From NCBI GenBank assembly GCA_014191975.1, contig BJHG01000009.1, positions 1 through 44,433 on the forward strand: DNA of 44,433 bases, in the 5' to 3' direction. The notes beneath the pieces are model-generated. The model saw only the letters and a list, made by a program, of their open reading frames with translations, had not been told where the DNA came from and made no database searches. The DNA is from Methylococcaceae bacterium (lineage in GTDB: Bacteria; Pseudomonadota; Gammaproteobacteria; Methylococcales; Methylomonadaceae). This document shows, piece by piece, positions 19,550 through 30,766 of the stretch (within the stretch, counting starts at the first letter, position 1; every line of letters begins with the position of its first letter). Made by a program: the position numbers and the translations under genes.

Positions 19550-20047
19550 ATGACAACTACCGAAGCAAAACTTGAGTTAATGATATTGAATGCGGACACG
19601 AACAATCTGGATTGGACGGATATGTTGACGCTACTGCATTCACGAGGTGCGCCGCTGGAATTAGTGACACGCATGGAAGAGCTTTGGGATGTAACCAAAG
19701 TTGTAGCTGGAAAAGTAGTGAATATCGGGCGCGTGATTTTGCTGCAAATTTGGGAGTTTGTGAAAGCCAATCCGACCATGATTTTAGGTGCGGTTATTGG
19801 CGCGGCGATTGGTTCGTTGGTTAATATGATTCCTTTTATCGGTCAATTTCTCGCACCGATTGCAATGGCGATTGGTACAACTATCAGCGCATTAGCTGGG
19901 CATCGTTTGGACAAAGTGGCGGCGGGTGAGTTTGTCAGTGGTTCGATTTTTGAAGACTTAATCACGGCGGCAAAACGATTTTTTAAGTTTATCGTTGATA
20001 TATTTTTGGCGTTGAAAGACGAGTATTTTGCAAATGGATTTTCATAA
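19550..20047 (+). CDS. Unrecognised glycine-zipper membrane protein, first of a coupled pair
   Basis: I do not recognise this 165-residue protein. Residues 1-50 are soluble and acidic (MILNADTNNLDWTDMLTLLH...MEELWDV). Residues about 51-70 form an amphipathic helix. Residues 75-117 are hydrophobic, with a glycine zipper G80-x3-G84-x3-G88 (GAVIGAAIG), then MIPFIGQFLAPIAMAIGT and a second small-residue helix. Residues 130-160 form another amphipathic or hydrophobic helix (LITAAKRFFKFIVDIFLALK). AAAGGA lies 7 bases before ATG. Its stop overlaps the next start as TAATG. Such architecture occurs in pore-forming or membrane-associated proteins, but no function can be assigned. Confidence 0.75.
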   Translation: MTTTEAKLELMILNADTNNLDWTDMLTLLHSRGAPLELVTRMEELWDVTKVVAGKVVNIGRVILLQIWEFVKANPTMILGAVIGAAIGSLVNMIPFIGQFLAPIAMAIGTTISALAGHRLDKVAAGEFVSGSIFEDLITAAKRFFKFIVDIFLALKDEYFANGFS

Positions 20048-21186
20048 TGACTGACGAAAACACACCAAAACCATCGGATTACATCAAAACTTACCACGAA
20101 ACGAAAAAAGCTGATTTAGGTGGCGTAGCGGGTAAAACGAGCGGCACAATTTTAGGTGGAATTGTCGGTTGGTTGGGCGCAACAACGATTGCAGGCTGGT
20201 TTGGCGGTACGGTTATTTCAACATCAGGATTGGGAACGGTTTTGAGTTGGTTGCCTGCTGGACTGGTGAAAGCAATCGGAATCACTGGCATTGTAACGGT
20301 TACAACACCTGTTGCGTGGGTCGTTGGAAGCATTGCGATTTGTTCAGCGATTGGTTTATGTATTCAGAAACTAACGCATAGTGGTGGTATAAATGATGAA
20401 AGGCGACGCAAGTTAGGCAGGGAATTACTCACCAAATTAAAAAAAATTAGTGAACGAACATCTGTCGTACAGCCATTTAACTATGACAGTGCAAGGGTAA
20501 ATTCATCGGCGGAGATTGAAAAATTTACGGCATTATTTCATGACCTTTCAAAAAAAGGGGGGACAAAATTCGAGAAAGTTACAAATCATGTTGAAAATTT
20601 GAAAAGTGAACAGTTACCAATTGTTGCTGCGTTATTTCATGATCTTGCTAAAGAAGGTGGTATAAAACTCGAAAAAGTCGCGACGTATGTTGAGAATTTG
20701 AAAAGTGGACGCTTGCCAATTGATGTGGCGATTAACATTTTGAATGAACACGGCAAAGAATTAGTCAATCCGTCGCTCGACCCGAATGCCGATGCTGACG
20801 TAGAATTAAGCAAAGCAGCGTCAGCGCGAGCTTTCACCGCAATGAATAAAGGTGTAACAAATGCCGACGAACCAAACGAAGCATTTTTAAACACCATGCA
20901 AAATCGTTTCGGCGTGGAACGTGGACGTGCAATGGAATTGTATCGTGACGCACCACTTGCCCCAAATCCCAAAGAAACCGCGCAACAATTAGGACAAATT
21001 TTCAGCAATGAAGTGATTGGTTTGGCATTTAATGCGTTGGCAGAAACCGCCCAAAGTATGCAACAAGGACAAGCTGCATTTGTGCGATTTTTGGAAGTTG
21101 AGCAAGCATTGCAAAATCAATTTGATACGATAATCGAAACAATAGAAAAAGATGTGAGTTTGCACGCGGCGATAGGACGGTTATAA
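20047..21186 (+). CDS. Unrecognised glycine-rich membrane protein with tandem repeats, second of a coupled pair
   Basis: Not recognised. The 379 residues divide into a polar start (1-23), and a long Gly/Ala/Val-rich hydrophobic region (24-107) with zipper-like spacing (GGVAGKTSGTILGGIVGWLG, later ITGIVTVTTPVAWVVGSIAI). A basic linker (RRRKLGRELLTKLKKI, about 120-135) follows. Then come two adjacent 33-residue repeats (160-192 and 193-225; pattern ALFHDL.K.GG.K.EKV...VENLKS..LPI) and a helical C-terminal part with MQNRFGVERGRAMELYRDAP. It overlaps the preceding gene by one base and ends two bases before rsmG. The two genes probably act together at a membrane; toxin, defence or envelope roles are all conceivable. 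Confidence 0.75.
   Translation: MTDENTPKPSDYIKTYHETKKADLGGVAGKTSGTILGGIVGWLGATTIAGWFGGTVISTSGLGTVLSWLPAGLVKAIGITGIVTVTTPVAWVVGSIAICSAIGLCIQKLTHSGGINDERRRKLGRELLTKLKKISERTSVVQPFNYDSARVNSSAEIEKFTALFHDLSKKGGTKFEKVTNHVENLKSEQLPIVAALFHDLAKEGGIKLEKVATYVENLKSGRLPIDVAINILNEHGKELVNPSLDPNADADVELSKAASARAFTAMNKGVTNADEPNEAFLNTMQNRFGVERGRAMELYRDAPLAPNPKETAQQLGQIFSNEVIGLAFNALAETAQSMQQGQAAFVRFLEVEQALQNQFDTIIETIEKDVSLHAAIGRL
20524..20721 (+). repeat. Tandem 99-base repeat inside the unknown gene
   Basis: Two adjacent in-frame copies, 20524-20622 and 20623-20721, encode the 33-residue units described above. They share the codons for ALFHDL, EKV and VENLKS, with many third-position differences, so the duplication is not recent. 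Confidence 0.85.
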
Positions 21187-21188
21187 CT

Positions 21189-21812
21189 ATGAATTCAGAA
21201 GAAAAATTATTACGCGACGGTTTGACCGCGCTCAACCTTTCGACTGACGATGGCAAAGTAGCTAAATTATTGGCGTTTATTGCGTTAATTGAAAAATGGA
21301 ACAAAGTTTACAATCTCACCTCGATTCGGAAACGTGACGAAATGGTGAATTTGCATTTGCTCGACAGCGTGGCAATTTTGCCGCATTTGGAAGGCAAGCG
21401 AATGATTGATGTGGGAACGGGCGCAGGTTTGCCGAGTATTCCATTGGCGATTTATCGTCCAGATATTGAATTTCAATTGATTGACAGTAACGCGAAAAAA
21501 ACTCGTTTTGTGCAACAAGCCATTTTGGAATTGAAATTGCCGAACGTGAAAATTACGCACAGTCGCGTCGAAGATTTTCAGCCGGAACAATTATTCGACA
21601 CGGTTTTGACGCGAGCTTTTGCGAGTTTGCCTGAAATTATCGAATTAACACAGCATTTAATTTCTGAAAATGGGATTTTACTTTGCATGAAAGGGCAAGC
21701 TCCCGCCGAAGAACTTGCCGCTGTGAATGCAGAAACAACGCTGATTTCGATTAACGTGCCGAACATTGACGCCGAGCGGTGCTTGGTAAAACTCACACAT
21801 CTGAAAAGTTAA
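21189..21812 (+). CDS. rsmG: 16S rRNA (guanine527-N7)-methyltransferase
   Basis: SAM-dependent methylation of G527 in 16S rRNA; loss gives low-level streptomycin resistance in known bacteria. 207 residues, the usual length. Signatures: IEKWNKVYNLTSIRKRDEMV, HLLDSVAILPHL, the SAM-binding MIDVGTGAGLPSIPLAI, and the segment LIDSNAKKTRFVQQAI. It lies 2 bases after the unknown membrane gene and 9 bases before parA, so all may share a transcript. Confidence 0.97.
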   Translation: MNSEEKLLRDGLTALNLSTDDGKVAKLLAFIALIEKWNKVYNLTSIRKRDEMVNLHLLDSVAILPHLEGKRMIDVGTGAGLPSIPLAIYRPDIEFQLIDSNAKKTRFVQQAILELKLPNVKITHSRVEDFQPEQLFDTVLTRAFASLPEIIELTQHLISENGILLCMKGQAPAEELAAVNAETTLISINVPNIDAERCLVKLTHLKS

Positions 21813-21821
21813 GGAAAAATC

Positions 21822-22595
21822 GTGGGAAAAATTATTGCCATTACCAATCAAAAAGGTGGCGTAGGTAAAACGACTACTAGCGTCAATTTAGCTGCGTCGT
21901 TAGCGGCGTTAAAACAGCGTGTTTTGCTCGTCGATTTGGATCCACAAGGCAACGCGGCGATGGGTTGCGGTGTCGATAAACACGATATTCAGCATTCAAG
22001 TTATGATTTGTTGATGGAAACTATTTCAGCAGCGCAAACCATTATTAAGCTGCCCAATTTGAAATTTGATGTGATTGCGGGCAATGCCGATTTGACAGCT
22101 GCAGAAGTAGAGTTAATGAAAGCGGATCGTAAAGAATTACGCCTTTCACACGCGTTGGCAACTATTAAAAGTGATTACGATTACATCATTATTGATTGCC
22201 CTCCATCGCTTAATATGCTGACCTTGAATGCGATGGTTGCGGCAAATAGTTTATTGATTCCAATGCAGTGTGAATACTACGCGCTCGAAGGAATTTCAGC
22301 ATTAATAGCAACGTTTAAAAGTATTCAAAGTACCGTGAATTCTGGGCTTCATTTGGAAGGTGTATTACGGACTATGTTTGATGATCGAAATCGTTTAACC
22401 AAAGACGTTTCCGAAGAATTGATTCGTCATTTTGGTAATAAAGTTTTCAAATCTTGTATTCCACGAAATATTCGTGTTGCTGAGGCTCCGAGTCACGGTT
22501 TGCCTGTTTTAAATTATGATAAAAATTCAAAAGGTGCTGTGACATATATGACATTAGCAAAAGAAATTTTGGCGAATGCAGCAAATGGCAACTAA
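21822..22595 (+). CDS. parA: Chromosome partitioning ATPase ParA (Soj)
   Basis: A Walker-type ATPase that binds DNA non-specifically and moves ParB-parS complexes. GTG start with AAGGA 7 bases upstream. 257 residues: deviant Walker A KGGVGKTTTSVNLAASLA (with signature Lys), VLLVDLDPQGNAAMG, the Walker B region DYIIIDCPPSLNMLTLNAM, and the C-terminal IPRNIRVAEAPSHGLPVL, typical of chromosomal ParA. It overlaps the mini-ParB frame (from its second ATG by 11 bases). Confidence 0.97.
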   Translation: MGKIIAITNQKGGVGKTTTSVNLAASLAALKQRVLLVDLDPQGNAAMGCGVDKHDIQHSSYDLLMETISAAQTIIKLPNLKFDVIAGNADLTAAEVELMKADRKELRLSHALATIKSDYDYIIIDCPPSLNMLTLNAMVAANSLLIPMQCEYYALEGISALIATFKSIQSTVNSGLHLEGVLRTMFDDRNRLTKDVSEELIRHFGNKVFKSCIPRNIRVAEAPSHGLPVLNYDKNSKGAVTYMTLAKEILANAANGN

Positions 22596-22800
22596 GCGTT
22601 TAGGGCGTGGTTTAGATGCATTGCTTGCGAATGTGCCGAATGAATTGAGTTTTACACAATCTGTTGATTCTGTAGAACGCGAACAATTCCAACAAGAACT
22701 CTTTCAATTATTACAAGCTGCTGAGCATTTGAAATCATTAATTGATACCTTTGAGCAATTAGTTTTGCAACCTGAATCTTTAAAAAATAAAACATTATGA
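22585..22800 (+). CDS. Mini-ParB: ParB N-terminal ParA-contact motif only
   Basis: A 71-residue protein beginning MATKRLGRGLDALLANVP. This matches the start of the ParB encoded next door (RGLGRGLDALLGDVP), the region through which ParB stimulates ParA ATPase. The nuclease-like CTP-binding domain, the helix-turn-helix and the known dimer domain of ParB are missing. The remaining residues form a predicted amphipathic helix (EREQFQQELFQLLQAAEHLK...LIDTFEQLVL). It starts inside parA (an earlier ATG at 22576 would add three residues) and overlaps parB by the four bases ATGA. The tight packing and intact frame argue for a real gene. It could compete with ParB for ParA or be a degenerated tandem duplicate. 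Confidence 0.72.
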   Translation: MATKRLGRGLDALLANVPNELSFTQSVDSVEREQFQQELFQLLQAAEHLKSLIDTFEQLVLQPESLKNKTL

Positions 22801-23654
22801 CTATGAAAAAACGCGGTTTAGGTAGGGGATTGGACGCGCTTTTAGGCGATGTGCCTGTGGCGGAAAAATCTACAAATACTTCAGCACAGCAGACGTTGCC
22901 GATTGAATTATTGCAACGTGGAAAATATCAGCCGCGCAAAGATATGAACGCAGAGAAATTACAGGATTTGGCGAATTCGATTGCGATGCAAGGTATTGTT
23001 CAGCCCATTGTGGTACGTCATATTTCACCTGAACAATATGAAATTGTAGCGGGTGAGCGCCGTTGGCGAGCCGCACAATTAGCAGGCTTACAAGATGTTC
23101 CTGTGATTATCAAAGAAATGGACGATCGCACAGCGATGGCGATTGCGTTAATTGAAAACATTCAACGTGAAGATTTGAACGTTTTAGAAGAGGCTGATGC
23201 ATTGCAACGGTTGCTGATTGAATTTGAAATGACACACCAACAAGTTGCTGACGCGGTGGGGAAGTCACGAACAACGGTAACAAATTTATTGCGTTTGCTG
23301 GAGCTTGTACCAGAAGTTAAAAAAATGCTGATTAATAAACAGCTTGAAATGGGACACGCACGCGCGTTACTGCCTTTAACTCCAGAACAACAGGTTATTG
23401 CAGCACGAAAAATTACCAATGAAGGGATGTCTGTGCGTTTGGCAGAAAAATTGGTTAAAGATATTCAACAGCCACCAAAAGTACAAGCGAAAAATACCCG
23501 AATTGATACGGATGTACTTTTGCTACAAAACGATTTGAGTGCCAAATTTAGCGTGAAAGTTCAGGTTGAAAGAAATGAAAATGGTAAGGGGAAATTGATT
23601 ATTCACTATTCGACGTTCGACGAATTAGAGGGTATTTTGAGTAAGATGCCATAA
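22797..23654 (+). CDS. parB: Chromosome partitioning protein ParB (Spo0J)
   Basis: Binds parS near the origin, slides as a CTP-dependent clamp and interacts with ParA. 285 residues. In order: the ParA-contact motif KKRGLGRGLDALLGDVP (residues about 4-20), the ParB/Srx domain with LQRGKYQPRKDM, GIVQPIVVR and GERRWRAAQLAGL (the GERR nucleotide motif), IENIQREDLNVLEEADALQR, the helix-turn-helix MTHQQVADAVGKSRTTVTNL, and a C-terminal dimerisation segment. An alternative start at the second ATG (22803) would remove two residues. No perfect parS was found in the window. Confidence 0.97.
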   Translation: MTMKKRGLGRGLDALLGDVPVAEKSTNTSAQQTLPIELLQRGKYQPRKDMNAEKLQDLANSIAMQGIVQPIVVRHISPEQYEIVAGERRWRAAQLAGLQDVPVIIKEMDDRTAMAIALIENIQREDLNVLEEADALQRLLIEFEMTHQQVADAVGKSRTTVTNLLRLLELVPEVKKMLINKQLEMGHARALLPLTPEQQVIAARKITNEGMSVRLAEKLVKDIQQPPKVQAKNTRIDTDVLLLQNDLSAKFSVKVQVERNENGKGKLIIHYSTFDELEGILSKMP

Positions 23655-23682
23655 AACAAAACAAATGAATTATGAATCCACC

Positions 23683-23711
23683 TTGATTAAACTTAGTTCG
23701 CTCTATATAAT
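23683..23711 (+). promoter_or_regulatory. Promoter of the ATP synthase operon
   Basis: TTGATT (23683-23688) and a perfect TATAAT (23706-23711) are 17 bases apart, in the 103-base gap between parB and atpI. The transcript would begin near 23718, about 40 bases before atpI. This is the clearest sigma-70 promoter in the window. Confidence 0.72.
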
Positions 23712-23757
23712 TAACAGTTATGTTTAGCCCATTTAAATTCAAAAAATACATATTAAT

Positions 23758-24102
23758 ATGTTAATAATAACTAAAATTTTAAAGTATCAAATTTTAGTTA
23801 TTATTACGGTCAGTCTTATTTTAACGTTGGCATTTGATTTTATTTCAGGTGGGTTCGCGTTTTTAGGTGGTTTAATTGCTTTTTTACCTAATGCTTATTT
23901 GGGGTTTCGTATCAATCAAGCTGCGAAATTAGATGCAAAAAAATTCATCAATTCTTTTTATGCTAACGAGTCGATTAAATTAGTTTTGACAGCTTTGTTT
24001 TTTTTGTTAGTGTTTAGAATTTCAGACGTCAAATTATTACCGCTGTTAGCGTGCTATGTAAGCACTTTATCAGTATTTTGGTTCGCATTATTGATGCGTT
24101 AA
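23758..24102 (+). CDS. atpI: ATP synthase subunit I
   Basis: A 114-residue hydrophobic protein with four predicted membrane helices (about residues 10-27, 30-48, 70-87 and 90-112), first gene of the atp operon as in most gammaproteobacteria. AtpI is thought to help assemble the c-ring and is not a part of the final enzyme. The FISGGFAFLGGLIAFLPNAY segment, with Gly- and Pro-rich turns, is the recognisable core. The start ATG lacks a strong Shine-Dalgarno. Confidence 0.88.
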   Translation: MLIITKILKYQILVIITVSLILTLAFDFISGGFAFLGGLIAFLPNAYLGFRINQAAKLDAKKFINSFYANESIKLVLTALFFLLVFRISDVKLLPLLACYVSTLSVFWFALLMR

Positions 24103-24126
24103 ATTTTCAAGTTATAAAGAAAATAG

Positions 24127-24909
<783 letters not shown>

Positions 24910-24929
24910 AATTTCACTTTTTATTTTAA

Positions 24930-25235
<306 letters not shown>

Positions 25236-25272
25236 ACCTGTTTCATTTTAATCGCAACAAGAGGGGCGCATC

Positions 25273-25746
25273 GTGAGTATCAATGCAACTCTGATCGGAC
25301 AAATGATTACCTTTGCACTTCTGGTGTGGTTTACCATGAAGTACATTTGGCCACCGTTATTTGACTCTTTAGAAGAACGTAAAAAGAAGATTGCTGATGG
25401 TTTGGCAGCAGCTGAAAAAGGTCAGGAACAAATTATTTTGGCTGAAAAGAAGGCTAAAATTGTTCTTAAAGAAGCAAAAGACCGGTCGGCGGAAATTGTG
25501 ACACTTGCTCAAAAACGTGCCAATGAGATTGTAGAAGAATCAAAGTACACCGCAAAACAAGAAGGTGAGCGTTTAATTCTCGCAGCGAAAGGTCAAATTG
25601 ATCAAGAGTTACAACAGGCAAAAGAAAGTTTGCGGAAAGAAATTACTGTCTTGGCATTATCTGCTGCACAGCAAATTCTGGGTGCAGAAATCGATAAAGC
25701 CAAACATCAAAATATTCTCAATAAAGTCTCTAGTCAATTAGGTTAA
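25273..25746 (+). CDS. atpF: ATP synthase subunit b
   Basis: Peripheral stalk subunit, 157 residues, GTG start with GAGGGG upstream. One N-terminal membrane helix ([20 protein letters not shown]) is followed by [20 protein letters not shown] and a long charged coiled coil with alanines at regular spacing. The C-terminal [20 protein letters not shown] contacts subunit delta. Length and position fit the standard operon order. Confidence 0.96.
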   Translation: MSINATLIGQMITFALLVWFTMKYIWPPLFDSLEERKKKIADGLAAAEKGQEQIILAEKKAKIVLKEAKDRSAEIVTLAQKRANEIVEESKYTAKQEGERLILAAKGQIDQELQQAKESLRKEITVLALSAAQQILGAEIDKAKHQNILNKVSSQLG

Positions 25747-25751
25747 GTATA

Positions 25752-26282
25752 ATGAGCGAACTAGCAACATTGGCAAGACCTTACGCCGTAGGGGTTTTTA
25801 AGCGAGCGAAGGAAACAGATTCTGCTAAAACGTGGTCAAACAATTTAGCTTTTTTAGCCGCTGTGTTGAGTGATCAATCGATTTCATGTGTCATTAATGA
25901 CCCTAAAATTAGTAAGTCACAGTTATCGACACTGTTGCTCGATATTTGCGAAGGTCAGATTGATCAAGAAGGCAGTAATTTCTTAAAGTTACTGATTGAA
26001 AATAATCGCTTGAGTTTAATTGCGGCAATTGCCGAGATATTCGAGACCTATAAAGCTGAAGATGAAGGCTCTATTGATGTTGATGTAACCACTGCTTTTG
26101 CCTTTACTAAAGAGTCTAAGCAAATTTTCAATACAACACTTGAGAAGGCTTTTGGTAAGAAAATCAATATGAAAATAGCGGTTGATTCGTCACTCATTGG
26201 TGGCGTTCTAGTTCGAGCAGGTGATCAGGTGATCGACGGTTCGGTTAGAGGTCAGCTTCAACAATTAGCACAAAGACTCTAA
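25752..26282 (+). CDS. atpH: ATP synthase subunit delta
   Basis: Connects the peripheral stalk to the top of the alpha3beta3 head. 176 residues; the start [20 protein letters not shown] and the C-terminal [20 protein letters not shown] with [15 protein letters not shown] are family signatures. It starts 5 bases after atpF and precedes atpA by 19 bases. Confidence 0.96.
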   Translation: MSELATLARPYAVGVFKRAKETDSAKTWSNNLAFLAAVLSDQSISCVINDPKISKSQLSTLLLDICEGQIDQEGSNFLKLLIENNRLSLIAAIAEIFETYKAEDEGSIDVDVTTAFAFTKESKQIFNTTLEKAFGKKINMKIAVDSSLIGGVLVRAGDQVIDGSVRGQLQQLAQRL

Positions 26283-26301
26283 ATTTAGAGCGAGAAAAAG
26301 T

Positions 26302-27843
26302 ATGCAATTAAATCCATCTGAAATCAGTGATCTTATTAAAAAGAAGATCGAAAACTTTGATTTAAGTACGCAAGTACACACCGAAGGCACCGTTGTCAGT
26401 GTAACTGACGGGATTGTGAGGGTTCACGGACTTTCACAAGCAATGCAAGGTGAAATGCTTGAATTCCCGGGTAATACCTTTGGTATGGCACTCAATTTAG
26501 AAAGAGATTCTGTTGGTGCTGTCGTTTTAGGTAGCTACCAACACATTTCTGAAGGCGATACAGTTAAATGTACCGGTAAAATTTTAGAAGTACCTGTCGG
26601 CGAAGCTTTATTAGGTCGAGTTGTTGATGCGTTAGGCAATCCAATTGACGGTAAAGGTTCAATTGATACTACCGAAACTTCTCCTGTCGAAAAAATTGCG
26701 CCTGGCGTTATTGCTCGTCAATCTGTTGATGAACCTGTTCAATTAGGTTTGAAATCAATCGACGCGATGATTCCAGTTGGTCGTGGTCAACGTGAGTTGA
26801 TTATTGGTGATCGCCAAACAGGAAAAACAGCAATTGCCATCGATGCGATTATTAACCAAAAAGGTACAGGCATTAAGTGTATCTATGTAGCTATTGGTCA
26901 AAAACGATCGTCGGTTGCTAACGTTGTTCGCAAATTAGAAGAACATGGTGCGCTAGCGCATACGATTATCGTAGTCGCTTCGGCTTCTGAATCAGCCGCA
27001 TTACAGTTCATTGCACCTTATACGGGTTGCACTATGGGCGAATACTTCCGTGATAAAGGCGAAGATGCGTTAATTATTTATGATGATTTGACTAAGCAAG
27101 CGTGGGCATACCGTCAAGTTTCTTTGTTATTACGTAGACCACCTGGTCGTGAAGCTTATCCCGGTGACGTTTTCTATTTGCATTCCCGTTTGTTGGAACG
27201 TGCTTCACGTATCAATGTGGCTGAAGTTGAAAAGTTAACCGGCGGTAAAGTAAAAGGTAAAACGGGTTCTTTAACCGCGTTACCAATTATTGAAACACAA
27301 GGTGGTGACGTTTCAGCTTTCGTACCAACTAACGTAATTTCGATTACTGACGGACAAATATTTTTAGAAAGTAACTTGTTCAACTCAGGTATTCGTCCCG
27401 CGGTGAATGCCGGTTTATCTGTTTCACGAGTAGGCGGTGCGGCGCAAACGAAAATTATCAAAAAGTTAGGCGGTGGTACCCGTTTAGATTTGGCGCAATA
27501 TCGTGAGTTAGCAGCATTTGCTCAATTTGCTTCAGATTTAGATGAGAATACACGCAAACAAATTGAACGTGGTCAACGTGTTACTGAATTAATGAAACAA
27601 AATCAGTATTCACCAATGTCAATTGCTCAAATGGCTGTTTCCTTGTTCGCAGCGAATGAAGGCTTTCTAGATGATGTTGAAGTGAATAAAGTTTTAGATT
27701 TTGAAGCAGCATTACAATCATATATGAAATCAGAGCACGCCGAATTGATGGCTAAAATCAATGCGACTGGCGATTTCAGTAACGATATTAGTACGGGCAT
27801 TCGTTCAGCGATTGAAACGTTTGTAAAAACTCACAGTTGGTAA
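26302..27843 (+). CDS. atpA: ATP synthase subunit alpha
   Basis: Non-catalytic nucleotide-binding subunit of F1, 513 residues. Walker A is [15 protein letters not shown] (about residues 170-184), followed by [20 protein letters not shown], Walker [13 protein letters not shown], and the signature [17 protein letters not shown] with the arginine finger. Length and motifs match the canonical protein. Confidence 0.98.
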   Translation: MQLNPSEISDLIKKKIENFDLSTQVHTEGTVVSVTDGIVRVHGLSQAMQGEMLEFPGNTFGMALNLERDSVGAVVLGSYQHISEGDTVKCTGKILEVPVGEALLGRVVDALGNPIDGKGSIDTTETSPVEKIAPGVIARQSVDEPVQLGLKSIDAMIPVGRGQRELIIGDRQTGKTAIAIDAIINQKGTGIKCIYVAIGQKRSSVANVVRKLEEHGALAHTIIVVASASESAALQFIAPYTGCTMGEYFRDKGEDALIIYDDLTKQAWAYRQVSLLLRRPPGREAYPGDVFYLHSRLLERASRINVAEVEKLTGGKVKGKTGSLTALPIIETQGGDVSAFVPTNVISITDGQIFLESNLFNSGIRPAVNAGLSVSRVGGAAQTKIIKKLGGGTRLDLAQYRELAAFAQFASDLDENTRKQIERGQRVTELMKQNQYSPMSIAQMAVSLFAANEGFLDDVEVNKVLDFEAALQSYMKSEHAELMAKINATGDFSNDISTGIRSAIETFVKTHSW

Positions 27844-27855
27844 AAAGGTCTTCTT

Positions 27856-28725
27856 ATGGCTGTTGGTAAAGAAATACGCACAAAGATCGGCAGTATTAAG
27901 AATACTCAGAAGATTACTCGCGCTATGGAAATGGTCGCGGCGAGTAAGATGCGTAAAACAAAAGAAAGAATGTTGGCGACACGCCCGTATTCGCAAAAGA
28001 TTGGCAAGATTATTAAGCACCTTGCTCACGCGAATCCCGAATATAAACATTCTTTTTTGGTTAAACGGGACGTAAAACGTATTGGTATTATTGTCGTGAG
28101 TTCTGATCGTGGTTTATGTGGTGGCCTGAATTCTAACTTGTTTAGAAAAGTGCTAGGGCAGTTGATACAATGGGAAAAGGCAGGTGTTGAGGTCGATGTT
28201 TGTACTATCGGCACGAAAGCCTATGGTTTTTTCACAGGTTTGAATAAAACGACTGTCATCGGGCATACGGCTAAGTTAGGGGATTCCCCACACTTAAACG
28301 ATATTATTGGCGTTATTAAAGTAATGTTAGATGCGTATTATTCCGGTCAAATTGACGAATTACACGCTATTAGTAATGAGTTTGTGAATACCATGACGCA
28401 ACGTCCGACCATCGAGCAGTTGTTACCAATTGTAGCGCATGAATTAGACGAACAATTGAGTAGTCGGCATTGGGATTACATTTACGAGCCGGACGCAAAA
28501 GAAGTTTTAGATCACCTGTTGACACGTTACATTGAATCCATTGTTTATCAGGGTTTAGTTGAAAACAATGCTTGTGAGCAAGCTGCTCGAATGGTTGCAA
28601 TGAAAAGCGCATCTGACAACGCGGGTAATTTGATTAAAGAGTTGCAACTGATTTACAACAAAGCTAGACAGGCCGCTATTACTCAAGAAATTTCAGAAAT
28701 TGTCGCTGGGGCAGCCGCTGTTTAG
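27856..28725 (+). CDS. atpG: ATP synthase subunit gamma
   Basis: Central rotor shaft of F1, 289 residues. The N-terminal helix [20 protein letters not shown] with [11 protein letters not shown] and the C-terminal helix with [20 protein letters not shown] form the coiled coil inside the hexamer. The middle domain has [20 protein letters not shown]. An unusually long 112-base gap with two hairpins separates it from atpD. Confidence 0.97.
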   Translation: MAVGKEIRTKIGSIKNTQKITRAMEMVAASKMRKTKERMLATRPYSQKIGKIIKHLAHANPEYKHSFLVKRDVKRIGIIVVSSDRGLCGGLNSNLFRKVLGQLIQWEKAGVEVDVCTIGTKAYGFFTGLNKTTVIGHTAKLGDSPHLNDIIGVIKVMLDAYYSGQIDELHAISNEFVNTMTQRPTIEQLLPIVAHELDEQLSSRHWDYIYEPDAKEVLDHLLTRYIESIVYQGLVENNACEQAARMVAMKSASDNAGNLIKELQLIYNKARQAAITQEISEIVAGAAAV

Positions 28726-28753
28726 AGCAGGCTAAAAAATAAGTAGCGTAATG

Positions 28754-28776
28754 TTCCTTCGTGATTCACGGAGGAA
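28754..28776 (+). other. Intercistronic hairpin 1 between atpG and atpD
   Basis: ttccttcgtg (28754-28763) pairs with cacggaggaa (28767-28776) over 10 positions, with one G-U pair and a 3-base loop. No T-run follows, so this is not a standard terminator. It may be an mRNA stability or processing element. Confidence 0.6.
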
Positions 28777-28801
28777 TTTAGAGATTTTTAGAAAAATATT
28801 T

Positions 28802-30217
<1,416 letters not shown>

Positions 30218-30256
30218 GGCTGTTGTCTAGTAACTTTAAACTTTTAAGGTAATCAA

Positions 30257-30679
30257 ATGACTATGACAGTCCATGTAGATATCGTTAGTGCAGAAAAAGA
30301 AATTTTTTCGGGTTTAGCAGAAATGATCTTTGCGCCTGCTGAATTAGGTGAACTCGGTATTACACCTCGCCACGCGCCGTTAATTACAAGGCTAAATCCT
30401 GGTGAAGTTCGCGTCAAAGTTAGCAGTACGGAAAGTTACCCATTTTTTATTTCGGGTGGTTTGTTAGAAATTCAGCCGAACGTTGTAACGATTTTGGCTG
30501 ATACTGCGATCCGTGCAAAAGATATTGATGAAGCGGCAGCAATTGAGGCTAAAGTGCGTGCTGAAGAAATTTTGGCGGATAAAAATAGTCGTATCGATTA
30601 CGCTTCGGCTGAAAAACAATTACACCAAGCAATTATGCAATTACGCACACTTGAAAGATTTAGAAAACGCGGTGGCTAA
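30257..30679 (+). CDS. atpC: ATP synthase subunit epsilon
   Basis: Rotor subunit and inhibitor of ATP hydrolysis, 140 residues. The beta-sandwich domain shows VDIVSAEKEIFSGLAEMIFA, GELGITPRHAPLITRLNPGE and FFISGGLLEIQPNVVTILAD. A C-terminal helical pair follows. A start at the second ATG (30263) would remove two residues. Last gene of the operon, followed by a terminator. Confidence 0.96.
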   Translation: MTMTVHVDIVSAEKEIFSGLAEMIFAPAELGELGITPRHAPLITRLNPGEVRVKVSSTESYPFFISGGLLEIQPNVVTILADTAIRAKDIDEAAAIEAKVRAEEILADKNSRIDYASAEKQLHQAIMQLRTLERFRKRGG

Positions 30680-30709
30680 CGATTAAGTTATTGCTCGATT
30701 CTTAATAGG

Positions 30710-30744
30710 AAGCCCGATAACGTCTTACGCTATCGGGCTTTTTT
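30710..30744 (+). terminator. Rho-independent terminator ending the atp operon
   Basis: A perfect 10-base stem, aagcccgata (30710-30719) and tatcgggctt (30731-30740), is followed by further T residues. It lies 30 bases after the atpC stop. Confidence 0.93.
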
Positions 30745-30766
30745 GTTTATTTTACGGAAGAGAAAC

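Noticed and set aside
27418-27434. TGTTTCAC followed by GAGTAG inside atpA, resembling a parS site
   Set aside because: Only the left half matches the parS palindrome; the right half does not, and it encodes conserved SVSRVGG residues of AtpA.
30743-30766. Earlier TTG start for glmU
   Set aside because: It begins inside the atp operon terminator; ATG 30767 has a ribosome binding site and the conserved N-terminus.
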